From: Sinotaia quadrata
Taxonomy: Eukaryota > Mollusca > Gastropoda > Architaenioglossa > Viviparidae
Direction: 5' to 3'
Assembly: GCA_028829895.1 (NCBI GenBank)
Contig: CM054181.1
Span: forward strand, 28,170,357 to 28,234,356
Length of the DNA: 64,000 bases
In this document: one piece after another, positions 49,841 to 61,300 of the stretch
How positions within the stretch are numbered: the first letter of the stretch is position 1
How the letters are laid out: each line of letters begins with the position of its first letter
The notes under the pieces: generated by a model
Told to the model about the DNA's origin: nothing
Seen by the model: only the letters and a program-made list of their open reading frames with translations
Database searches by the model: none
Made by a program: the position numbers and the translations under genes

Positions 49841-52800
49841 ATGGCCTTGGCACAGCCACAGACTCAGACAGCAGGCTCAACACAACCGTTGCCGCCGGAG
49901 GTGAAGTGAATTATCAGATTCTCCTTATTTGCAGACATTCATTTTAAAATTCTTGATTGATTTGCTTTAAGTTGGTTAATTCTGTAATAATTGTATGTTA
50001 CATTATATTACATCTTTGTTATACTTTATCCGCCACATCGCTGATTTCGGAGTAGACCGCCATTTTGTAAATCTTTTTGTAATTATTAAAAAAAATAAAT
50101 AATGTTAATTCTGTCCCCCACCCACCCCCTAAGTTCAGAAAGCATTGCCAAGTAATTTAACATATTAAAAAAAAAATTAACCTCCATCACCACAATGAAC
50201 AAAAAACCTCAACCCAAATATCATCATTTGAGAACTTATTTTTCTATTTCAATTAATAACGATCTTGAACTTGAAGTGACTGATCGGTGATTCGGATCAT
50301 TGTCTCATGTCTGTGTTGGCAAATTATATTATTATTATCATGTTTTGATACATATTTATTGAAACTATTTTAATGCCAATGTTTCTCACATGTTTTCTAA
50401 TTGTTTTTAAAATGTAGTTGTTTACTTGTTAGACTTAATTAGTTAATATAGGTAGAACCAGCCTCTATATAGCGATAGCGGACAACTACTAAATTCCGAA
50501 AAATTTACCATTTTGCCACAAGTGCTGTGTTTGTGTTCCGTATTTATCATGCTTGTGAAATAGTTTGTTGAATAAAACTATCTTCCAACTTTTCATTAAT
50601 GTATTTTTTATTTGTGAGAGAGTGAGTGGAAGCGTGTACGATCGCATTAAATTAGGTACGGTTGGCGTGTTTTGATAGCCGTGGCAAAAATCTCAATTTC
50701 CGGTTTTACCATCGTGTTTTTATATACCTTGCAAACACTAAAACGGACTCCGCTACGATTGTCCTATCAGAATGTATCTTATATCAAATTAAAGAAAAAT
50801 GAATGTAGAATGCAACCGTGTTAGTTTCAAATCTGTATTTTTATTTTTATTGTATGTAAAAGTTGATTGAAAAAAGCCTATTTTTTAAATTACGTTTTTG
50901 CACGGTTATTTCTGAAAATATAGATTTTTGTCTTATATCAATAGAAAGTAGAAAATATCTTCTTTAAAATGATATATAGCATGACAAAGTGGCATATTCG
51001 TAGCGGAGTCCGTTTAGAAAACAAGTGTGTACCCTAAGCACGCGCGAAGACCTAAACACGAGGAAACGTTGTTCACGAAGCGTTGTTTATCATCGAGTCG
51101 CCGGCTGCGCTTGTTTCTGTGTTGCGTTAAGTAATTCACTAAGCTTAATTTACTATAGCTCTTGAAGTTGTAAAAAAGGTTTTATTTAATTGTATGACGA
51201 TTCTTGTGTTTTTAACTGCTATTTGTCGGATGTATAATATACTATAGATCTGTACTGTACACCGTAGCGGTATAGACGGTAGCGATCGAGATCGTCATCA
51301 GTCATACTCATAGACGTGAGAGTAGACAAGTGAATTGAAATAATACTATATTTATACATACAAGGTATTATTGCATTAAACAATAATTATTTACAATTTC
51401 TGCTGTAATTTGTATCATAATTTTTGATAATCTCTTCACTTTGGTTCACACCATATGACAATCTTAGATCGTTTTCCTCCACAATAAGTTACTGATTTAT
51501 TTTCACTGTAATATGTTTAGTATTGTTATAATGGCTCACAAATGACACTTTTTACAGCTATTTAATGGTAGGGTCAATAGTAACAGATTCAGATACACAT
51601 TAATTAGTTATTAGCCCGATTACTAATTTAGTTTTCGTTTGTGCAGATTTTCGGGGGGGGGGGGGGGCGCTGACTATGGCGGATTAGAACAGGAGAAATT
51701 ATTGTTAGAGTTAATTTAATTGTAGAAATTGGCCAAGACTTTGAGGAACCCTGTGTCAGAATAACCACAATTATAGTATCCTAGATTCAACCACGAAATA
51801 AGGGTAGACCATTTGCCAGTTTATCACAGCTTCCAAGAGTACTAAATAATAGACTGCTGTGTAGATGTTCATAATCAACTGTCACTAGTTTCATTCACCC
51901 CTCAACCCTTTTAAATCATCATAAATTTTAAAACTTTAAAAAATTTTAAAAATTTTAAGACATGAATAAATGCATTTTAACTAAAAATATCAGATATTTT
52001 AATTGTTATTTCATTATAATTACTTAAACAAGTCAAATGGAACTCAAAATAAGCAAAAAAGCATTAATATCATTCATTTTCAGTTTTGGCTCAAAATGCC
52101 ATTGCACAAATTGTGTTTTTTCTCATTTTTGAGAATCTATAACTCAAAAAATTACAAAGCTATCACCTTAAAATAAATCAGGCTTCCTGTCAGCATTGGA
52201 TACTTGAGGAATACAAAAATTTAGCCCTGTCAGATAGATAGTTTTTACTTTAGGGTGCATGCAAAATGGCAAAATGTAAAAAACGTGAAAAAAGCGTTTT
52301 TTTCCCATTTTTCAAAATTGCATTTAAAAAAAACTATGAAAGATTAAACAACCATCTTTTGTAAATTGACTTCTTTCACCATGATAGATATATGGTGTAA
52401 ATTTCATTCATTTCCAAAGACTTTGAAAAAATGGCTGGTTCTACCTAGTTAATAAGAATTAAGAGTGTCTACCTCAGTACCTGGGGTTGAGTGCGTTTTT
52501 TAAAAAAAAACCACAATAGAAACTAGACGAACCTAAAGGAACTCAGTCACTCATTAGGCCAAAACTACTTTTTAAATACACTCATAATAAACTATGTACA
52601 GGCATCATTTGCATTTGACTGAGTGAACCTAAATAAATTCAGTAATATAACTAATAACATACAAATCCAAAGTAGGTCTATTGTTTGATTCAGCCAATGA
52701 CTATGATTGTTTGTATTAGTACTATAAGTTCAGTTATTAAAGTGTGCCCAACAATGTTTGATTCATCTAAACTAATTGTAGTTCATTTGTATGTACTCAT

Positions 52801-55800
52801 ATACGTATGTCATAAATTAGTCCTATACACTCCAGTTGGCATAAAAAGTTACTACAAATAATGCTAATTAATGTTTTTCAAGATTTTAAGATAATTGCAA
52901 TGTCCATTCTTGATGACAGCAACATGATGTTTTTGCCATTTAAAATTGGTGTGTTATTTTGGTGATACAACCACTGTCAAAGAGTATTATTACTCAGTTT
53001 TTGTAATTTTATAATTAAAAAAACAGCCTGCTGATTTAAGAAAAATAAATAATCTTTGAATTTCTTTCCTCCCAAAATTCCTGCCTCTTATAGACATGCT
53101 TTAACTTTAGTCACTGCTGGTCTTGACCATTTTTAAAAAACAAACAAACAAACAATCCATTCATTGTGAATTTATTTATTAAATCACTTCACCCATGATT
53201 GGTCAGTCATTTGGGTATATATTATTTTATTTTATTAAATTTAGGATGTTTATTTTTAAAATTAAAAAATGCAATCTTATAGATTTATTTTTCTGTTATG
53301 ATCATAGTATTGGTCACACTCAGTCAGAGGTATTATAATCATATTGTCACAACATATTTACTTTATTTTTAAATGCCTGCTCACTTTAGGAGTTTAATCT
53401 TCCCTGCTGTTTTAGTTCTGTCCTATGCTGTCTGTACTACTCAGACATATTTTTGACTTAAACACTTGCACTTTGTTCAGTTTTCTTTGGTTTATTGGTT
53501 TTTTAATACCTCATTTTTTCATTCAGTGTGTCCATATATTTTTCCTTTTTCAAAAATTATCTTCTATTTTAATTTTCATCAATTTAGTTATAAACATATG
53601 CAGGCTATAGTATAAATAATAATTCCAACATGTTTTGCATTTAATTTTTTTTTCTTTTAGACTTAGAGTGGCTATTCTGTATTCATTCTGTTTTTAAGTA
53701 TCAATTCACGTTCTTTTGGTTAATCATTTTGAAATGTTTTCATTTAAATATAAGCACTGCTCATTTTTAAAAATTAAGTTTAAAAAAAAATTGTCCTATA
53801 TGTTTTCTTTCATTTGACATGATTTGACCATTAGTATCCTTACTTCTGCTTTGTATTTTGTGATTATATGACAACACACTAATTTTTGTTAAGTGATCAC
53901 AAAGAATATATTATTACAGTTTGCTTGAAACTGATTATTAAATATTACTGTTAGTATCAATGTAACAGTTATTTCATACCTACTGAGACATTAAGGAAAA
54001 AACACTTGAAGAAATCTCATTTTTTGTAGAGAAGTATCTTTTCCTTAAATTTGGTGATGGCATTTCACAACTGTCATCATGTGTTCATAAAAGTTATGAC
54101 TCAGCTCAAATGCACCCCTTTTGACAACTGGGAAAAATGTTCTTTCTACACCATCTTAACTTAAATGTATAGGACCATTCTGTGATAAATATGGCATTAG
54201 TCACGACTCACTATTGAAATTGTGATTCTTTAACACCTGTTGAGGCTTCTATTGGTCTTGTACAACTTTGCCCATCAACAAGCACAAATTTGAAATATTA
54301 CAAAGTACAATGCTTGTTCTTCCTTGTGTTCCAAAAATCAGATGGTCAAAATGAACCTTGATTTATTTTTGAATGAAAGTTTCATCAAAGAACTTCAGTC
54401 TTTAAATTAAACTAATACTAGTAGCACTCTGTATTTATAAATAGTTGTCAGGATTGTGAAGTCTATGAGATTGCTGCATGTAAGAAAATAATAGCATTTA
54501 CTCAGGAATAAAAACCCAACAGAAATAAGATGGAGACTGTTTCAAATGAGTTACAAGCTCTGAAGAGAGCTAGTATTAAAAGTAAAGTTGACTCAGAATA
54601 ACAGATTCAATGAACATTTCTCAGCAAACCTTTCATTTTGCCAGGCAGAGAAAATTAGCAATAGGTTGATTATGGTTGCTAAAAGTAACTATTTAACTAT
54701 TAAAAATAAAAGATACAAATTTCAACATCCTTGTTGATAATTTATGCACATATTTGCAAAAAAGTCTGCCAGTTTCTGATAGTAGACATGTTGAGATGTT
54801 GGTATAAGCAGATAGTATTAGTAACCTAGATGCACTGGAGTTGATTAGATCTTATACAAGATTGAAGATATATAATGTTCCAAATAGCCCACCACCAAAG
54901 AGACTGAAACAAGATGCTGGATTTACAAGCCAAGGTAAGTATGTGGTCATATATTATGACAGTGACACTGGAATTTTTATTGCCAATGTATTAGAAGTTC
55001 TTAGTACCAGCAGTGCTAAGATAATATCTACAGGAAAAGTATAGAAATAAGAATATTTTAAACTAAATTAAAGTGGGGTGGTAGCATGGACCTTGATGTG
55101 GATGCTAAGTTTGATTTTAAATGGGGCTTATCAATGTAGACAACCAACGGAAGAACCTGGACAGCTTTGACTATGGCTTTAAGGAAGACTTTTCTATTTA
55201 TAAAAATAACTACTCTGATTAATAAAATATTTGAACCTGTTGTGCATATTTATTGGTGGAAATAAATTCCACAGAATTATATTTTATTTATAGTGTACAT
55301 TGTCGTTATATTAAATATTGTGTCACTGTTGTTTATTTATTTAATTCATGTACGTGGGTGGAGTTTTACTTTTAGCAATAAAAGTTTTCATAGGTATTTT
55401 CAGTGTTTGAATACTTTTTACTTGTCAGAAAACCTTCAAAATTTTATAATGATATATTTTGCTTGTTATTATGTTATATTTAATAATAGCATATGTGTTA
55501 AAATATCTGTTTGTATCTCAATGACTTAATGCATATAAAATACCAAACATAGTTTTTAAAGATTTTTTTAAATATTGTATTATAAAAATACTAAAACAAA
55601 TAAAAAGTTATATCTAAGTATAACTATAACTTATCTGTTTTTCTGATAAATGGATAACACCCTGTTTATCTTGTAATTGGTAAAACATAACTGTGATATG
55701 CATAGTTTCTGAGATGTGACTCTGTATCCATTTTCATATTTTTTAAAATAAAAATTGTACAATAAATGAAAAATATAAATGAATAAGAGATTAAACACAA

Positions 55801-58340
55801 ACAATCTTATACATTTAGATAGAGCGTAGTTTGCTGATCATTTTGAAATATAAACCAACTCTGTATTATGTTTAGTTTCAGAGATATGGCAGTTTCTTTG
55901 TGTAGGTTTTCTGTATTAAACTTCATTAATGCTTTTTTTGGGTTAAAATTTGGTGAAATGATCATTTTCAGCCTCATATAATTTCCATATTTTCTTTGTA
56001 ATGTTTTTTTTTTTTTTTTTTTTTTGGGGGGGGGAACTGTAATTAACTGCATGGTAATTGATTTAATAAGTTTCTTTATGTAGGTTTTCTGTACTATTAT
56101 TAATTAAACTTCATTAATGCTTATTTGGGGTTAAAATTTGGTGAAGTGGTCATTTTCAGCCCCATATAATTTCCATATTTGCAATTTTTGGGGGGGAAAA
56201 ACTGGAACTTCATGGTAATTGATTTAATAAAATGTATTCTGAATGTATTTTGTTCATCATATGCATGTGGTATGATGCCATGAACGTTCCTGTTCATTGC
56301 ATTTTATGAGCAGTTTTATGAAACCTATTTTCCTTTGCAATTTATAATATTAATAAAGTAAATAGTAATTTTTTCATTATATCTGTTTTATATGGCTATG
56401 TTTATTAGAATTGTTGGACTGTTTTTTTTTTTTATTGTGGTTTACATTTTACTTGTAATAAACTTGAAAAATCACACTTTCATTGCATCAAAAAAATGTT
56501 GATCGTAAAGCAGGGGTGCACAAACTCCGGCCCGCGGGCCATATCCGGCCCGCGAAGAGTTGACGAGTGGCCCGCCATGTCAAACGAAAAAGTCAAATGT
56601 TTACTCATACACTGAGTGATTTGAAACAAAGCAGCACCTCCTGACCCATTTTTCCAGGCGCTCCGCGCAGATGATGTCTGCCCACTGACATAACACTCAC
56701 AGAGGCAAGAGAAAAAAGCTATACCAAGATAGGCAGCAAACCCCACACATATATGCTTGCCCCTTCCTGTAATATGGTTGGTCAGTAGCTGTTATGCCTT
56801 AGTGTCCGATCTACCACATTCTGTTGTTTATTTTGATTGTATTTTTGTGACAAAATGGCAGCTAATCGTAAAAGAAAAGTTGACAAGGAAAACCGGCAGT
56901 TTAATGATGACTGGATAATGCACTTGTCCACACCAGCATACTTGGCAGCACATACTGCTGCAAACAGGCTTTCTCACAGATGAAACTGAACAAAAGCAAC
57001 ACCTGCAGTCAGCTGACTGATGATAATCTGGAAGCAATTTTGCATCTTTCAACGTCAAACATCAAGCCTGACATTTTGAAGCTTGCAGATGACATGCAGC
57101 ACTATCCATCACACTGACTTTGTGAAAGTTGACGTATCATAACATTTTTAGAATGAGTCTTAGTATACAACTTCTTTGTCATAATTATAATCTTAATCAT
57201 CATTTGTGTGTTCTTAGATGTAATGTTGCTTATATGGGACGATTTTGATCTTCACTTTTTTGTGGCCCCCGACGGTTTCGACAAGTCAGATTTTGGCCCC
57301 CGACTCAAAAAGTTTGTGCACCACTGTCGTAAAGGATGACACAAAATTAACGATATCTCAAAAAGTATTACAGCTTCATCATAATTTTTGTACACAAACT
57401 TATTTCATCAGAACACACATTTTGAGCATAAAACTTAAAAGATTTATACAATATGAACTAGAAAAATATGAGTGGGACTACCTAATACAAACACTTTTAG
57501 TTAATCACAAACCATTCATTTACAAACATTTTACTTGGTACATACATTTCTTTTCTGCAAGACAGAATAGTTCCAGACATCAGTTTATATTATATTGTAG
57601 TGTAATTTTGCAAAATCCTTACTATTAACAGTTTATTCAACCTATTTAATGTATCTTTTATTTTTATGCTTATGGATGAATCTTTCAGATAGGGTACAGG
57701 CAGAATCTTATTCAGCATTCACTGTCTAAATATCTTTTATCATTTGTTTTACTGCAGTATGTTTCTGCAGTTTCAAGCCAAAAGAACTTTAAAAAAATAT
57801 ATTACTTTTGAATGTATATATTGACCATTCAAAATTGTAAATAATTATGTCTATATTTTATTTAATGGATTTTTAAAAATATATAATATTTTAATTTCTG
57901 TTACAGGAGGTTGGATACATTGCAGACAAAATTGTTAAAGCAGAGAAAAGGATAAAGGCCTCACCTTATGATACAGAAGCATGGAGCATTCTGATTAGAG
58001 ATGCACAGGTATATAAGAAAAGTTGTAAAATTGCAAGAATAATTTACTATTAATTACTATTACTAAAAGTGTCTTGATTGTTCTGAAAGTTATAAGTTAT
58101 TTTTGGTTATATTATTTTATCATGAATCAGTCATTAATAAAGATGTTGAGCTTCAAAATAATTGTTCATATATAATGCTTGTACTTTTATTTTTAAACAT
58201 TAATTTTTAGTCTGTTCAGCACTTTATCATTTACTATCTTTTAGATGCGAAAGATTGAAGAGGCTAGAGGAACTTATGAACGCCTTGTGGAGCAGTTTCC
58301 CAGTGCAGGCAAATATTGGAAGATCTATATTGAGCAAGAG
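49841..58340 (+). CDS. CSTF3: CSTF3 (cleavage stimulation factor 77 kDa subunit), exons 1-3, gene incomplete at the right edge
   Basis: Exons: 49841-49900, 57907-58008, 58245-58340, all in phase 0 with GT-AG introns, giving the first 86 codons. Exon 1 encodes a Gln/Pro/Thr-rich leader ([20 protein letters not shown]); its ATG is in good context (CAACATGG) but its assignment rests on position and phase alone. Exon 2 has [20 protein letters not shown] and exon 3 [20 protein letters not shown] then IYIEQE, the start of the HAT (half-a-TPR) repeats of CstF-77/Rna14. In animals this protein is the scaffold of the CstF complex, bridging CstF-64 and CstF-50 and CPSF in nuclear pre-mRNA 3'-end cleavage. 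The next expected segment (KAKN.DKVEKLF) is not found before 64000, so intron 3 exceeds 5.6 kb and the rest lies outside. Confidence 0.87.
50057..50067 (-). promoter_or_regulatory. YY1-like site in CSTF3 intron 1
   Basis: CCGCCATTTTG is the reverse of the YY1 promoter motif, 157 bases past exon 1. YY1 sites just downstream of housekeeping start sites are common; use here is inferred. Confidence 0.35.
50449..52447. mobile_element. 2.0-kb terminal-inverted-repeat element, apparently non-coding
   Basis: TAGGTAGAACCAGCC at 50449-50463 and its exact complement GGCTGGTTCTACCTA at 52433-52447 bound the segment. The flanks are GTTAATA (50442-50448) and GTTAATA (52448-52454), a 7-bp direct repeat, or an 8-bp AGTTAATA if the terminal A is counted as target. 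The interior has no open frame of note, so it looks like a non-autonomous DNA transposon. The superfamily is undetermined. It contains a nested inverted repeat (50739-51016) and a 15-base G tract (51653-51667). Confidence 0.75.
50739..51016. repeat. nested inverted repeat inside the 2.0-kb element
   Basis: TAAAACGGACTCCGCTACGA (50739-50758) and TCGTAGCGGAGTCCGTTTA (50998-51016) are inverted copies differing by one base. Further out CTTG and CAAG also pair. It could be a miniature element or a structural end of the host element. Confidence 0.7.
52455..54520 (+). other. CSTF3 intron 1, middle part
   Basis: AT-rich, T-rich intronic sequence; nothing recognised. The open frame at 53425-53610 is a Phe/Leu-rich product of T-rich DNA. 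Confidence 0.65.
54530..55210 (+). pseudogene. decayed coding-like segment, probable transposon-derived pseudogene
   Basis: A 67-codon frame at 54841-55044 reads [20 protein letters not shown] then [16 protein letters not shown]. It is preceded by several short coding-like stretches broken by stops. The [12 protein letters not shown] segment recalls C-terminal regions of some repeat-borne proteins, but I cannot name the family. Stops and frameshifts on both sides argue for a dead copy. Confidence 0.3.
55892..56232. repeat. ~178-bp tandem duplication with T25-G9 tract
   Basis: Two copies (from about 55892 and 56071) share TAGGTTTTCTGTA, AACTTCATTAATGCTT, GGTTAAAATTTGGTGAA and CATGGTAATTGATTTAATAA. 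The first copy carries a T run followed by nine G (56026-56034); the second has a short GGGGGGG tract. Confidence 0.92.
56511..57326 (+). mobile_element. internally deleted hAT transposon with perfect 8-bp target duplication
   Basis: It starts CAGGGGTGCACAAACTCCGG and ends AGTTTGTGCACCACTG; GGTGCACAAACT is exactly inverted at the two ends. TCGTAAAG occurs on both sides (56503-56510 and 57327-57334), an exact 8-bp duplication, so the insertion is comparatively young. GC-rich subterminal repeats (CGGCCCGCGGGCC) are typical of this hAT group. It lies in intron 1 of CSTF3, in the same orientation. Confidence 0.92.
56855..57117 (+). pseudogene. hAT transposase N- and C-terminal pieces joined by a deletion
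   Basis: The ATG at 56855 opens [20 protein letters not shown], the typical N-terminus of GTF2IRD2/ZBED5-like transposases, for about 30 codons. The sequence then passes, with a frame change, into [20 protein letters not shown] and [12 protein letters not shown], the C-terminal dimerisation region, ending at TGA 57115-57117. The zinc finger and catalytic core are deleted, so no transposase is made. Confidence 0.85.
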
Positions 58341-61300
58341 GTTAATATTTATTTATTATGCCATGCCTTACACATGTCTTTTATCTTGTGTAATATTAGG
58401 TGGATGTTTTACTGTAGATTTCATATTCTACATTTGGTTTGTAACCAACCCATTTCATTGTTTTAAAAACCTATCTTTTACTGAATCAACAAATAAGAAA
58501 ATGTAAATCTGTCATTAGGACAAGGCAAAAAGTTCACCCAAAACAAAATTCTTTACTAATTATTAGTTCATATCTGCTATTTATAAATTATTCAAGAACC
58601 ACATTGAAAAAAAACTAGGTACTTTTTAAGCATTGGTTTAAAACTTTTTCAGGAATCCTTTTTTAAAAATGTATTATATCTACATATAGAAATATTTGCT
58701 CATACTGTGGTAGCTAACAGAAAGTATATATGATTAGAACTAGTAACAATTTGTAAATTGAAGCATACTGATTCTTGTCATAGATTTAGATAGTCTAAAC
58801 AGTAAAAGAATTAATTAATACTGTGTTTTAGTTTTTTAAAAATTAGCTTATTCTACTCACATATTTCTTTACAAAATATTTTGTTTAGGGTGCAGTTTAA
58901 AAATTCAAATAAAAGTTCTGAAATATTCCATCATTACCAGTGATGTTGACAACTTTCTATTTGATATCATCATCATTAATTGATATAAACATTTTTTTTA
59001 ATATACAATTTTGAAGTAAATTTCGAGCTCAATTCTTTTTACAAAAATTGTTATTAGGTATAAAATATTGGATGACAAAGAATGAAAACCTGTTGTTATG
59101 TTAACACTGATAAGTAATATATAAAATGAAGCCTTCTAAAGAAATTTGATTAAACCTAGCTTCTTTGAGAATGAGCTTTAATTTGTCTCAACAATTTGAA
59201 AGAAGACAAGCACATAGTAAAGTGCCCCTATTGGTGCAGTAAATATTTCTCTGCCACCTGACAGTTCAGTAAAATGAAATAAATTATTATAAAGATTTAT
59301 AAACCAGACTTGCCTCTACCATTTATCATAGAAATAATTTTTGTAGAATCTTTAACTGAAAAGTAATAATTACATAAACTTCTCAGTAAAAGGGTTGTAA
59401 TGGAAGATTAGCTCCCATCAGTAAATATGAATATTTAGTGAATCAGTGAAATGGGTTGTTTATTACATCACTTACAAGCAGGAATTAACATTCATTGACC
59501 ATTGATTTTATTTTGGCTTTTTTAAAGATTTATTTTAAGCGCAGTTTCATTTATTTTTAATGCACAAGATAAAAGTGTGAAAGGCAGGATAAAATAATTT
59601 ACTTCCTCCAGGATTTATGTACCCTCTATAAATTTCTTTTATATACATTCTATATTAATGTGTTGCTCTTTATTTATTCCATGATAAAGATGTTTGTCTC
59701 TGCTCGTGTTGACTTATTACTGATCGTTGTGGGAAAGGGATGGGATGGTGTTGCCTTTGCAGGAGCATGGGTTGGGTCTGATTTTTTTTCTTATGATTTA
59801 ATTTATAATGGCTCTGCACCCATGGAGAGAAAAGTGCTTTTTAACTTTGGAATGCAGAATTAATAAGGTATGATTTTATAGAAAAATTCAATAATTTATT
59901 TGAAAAGTTGATGGCAAACATTTTTGACTTCAATTTATACAGAGCTATAATCAAAAATTAAAACCTTATGACTGTGTAATCCACATAATGGAATTTTTCC
60001 TTCTGAAGACATAGACTGGTTTAAGATATTTATCATCTTGTTCTGCTGGTTTTATGTGATAAAAATCTTAACATTTATTTTAATACATGTAACTCCATAT
60101 GTTAAAAAGGCTTTGTTCCATGGGTATAGTGCTTTAAAGTTCAAATGAAGAGTACACACAACTGATAGCATTAAATACTTTTCTAATACTATATGGTAAA
60201 ACAATTTTGCTTAAATTTTCTTTTTTATTCTCAGATATTCTTGTTAATCTTGTTAAACATAAGTAGTTTAATGCTAAAGATTTGCATTGAGAGATTTAAG
60301 AAAATGCTTGTTGGTGCAAACGAGTCCAAGTATACAAAATTCTGCATACTTATTGACTGCATTAGAAAGCATATAATTTACATTATTGCCATAACAAATT
60401 TATCTAATACGTATGTAGGTTTTATTTTTTAGGTAAAAGGAGCACAAACATACAAAAGGGAAAAAAGTGGAATTTTGGTCACCATAAACCCACTGCTCCG
60501 ATAATGTACAATATTAAATGATAATCTGCATTTAAACATGACCAATCAATTCATATAAGACTATTAAAAGTAAACTTTTTAGAAGGCTACATCTTTGTCC
60601 ACTTAATTTTACTGCAGGAACGTGTATGTTGTGGACATTAATAAATGATGAATTACTTTATTTTTTAGTTCTCTTTTACTAGGTTTGTTTGCTCTTTGAA
60701 ACCTTTAAGTACAAATTCAAAGGAAGAAGTTGGTATTTATTGTAATAATATTGATAAAGACCGTCTATTTAGGTTCAGTTTGTATTGAAAGTACTCTTCA
60801 TTTGTACTTAAAACCTATTCAGTGCCAAGAAAGCCAATCGATCTTTAAATATTGCGCTTGTAGAATAGTGCATGATTTAAAATGTAATTCGTGGATTCCG
60901 CTACAACTTATATCTGTAAACCCACCCATATACTGATCTAAGCAATTTAATACCATTTTGTAGCTGATGATTTATATTTCTTATGATCAGCCCTTGGTTG
61001 TATGATTTTACATGGGATTCATTTAATAGTTTTGCGTATATCTGGTAAGCTTATTTTTATAAAAGTATATTATAACTCCAATATTACATTATAGTAATCA
61101 AGTACAGTAAGGTATTAAAATAAGTTTAGCACATATTTGTTTCAGAAGTCGGTCTTCATATGTACGCAAAATTCAGTTTGGCACTAACTAAATAAAGTGT
61201 AATTTGCTTTTATATTTTTATACCTTAGAAGTCACTTTTGAAATTCATGAATTCCTTTTTTTGATACATGGTAAAACCATCACCCAGAAAGTCACGTATA

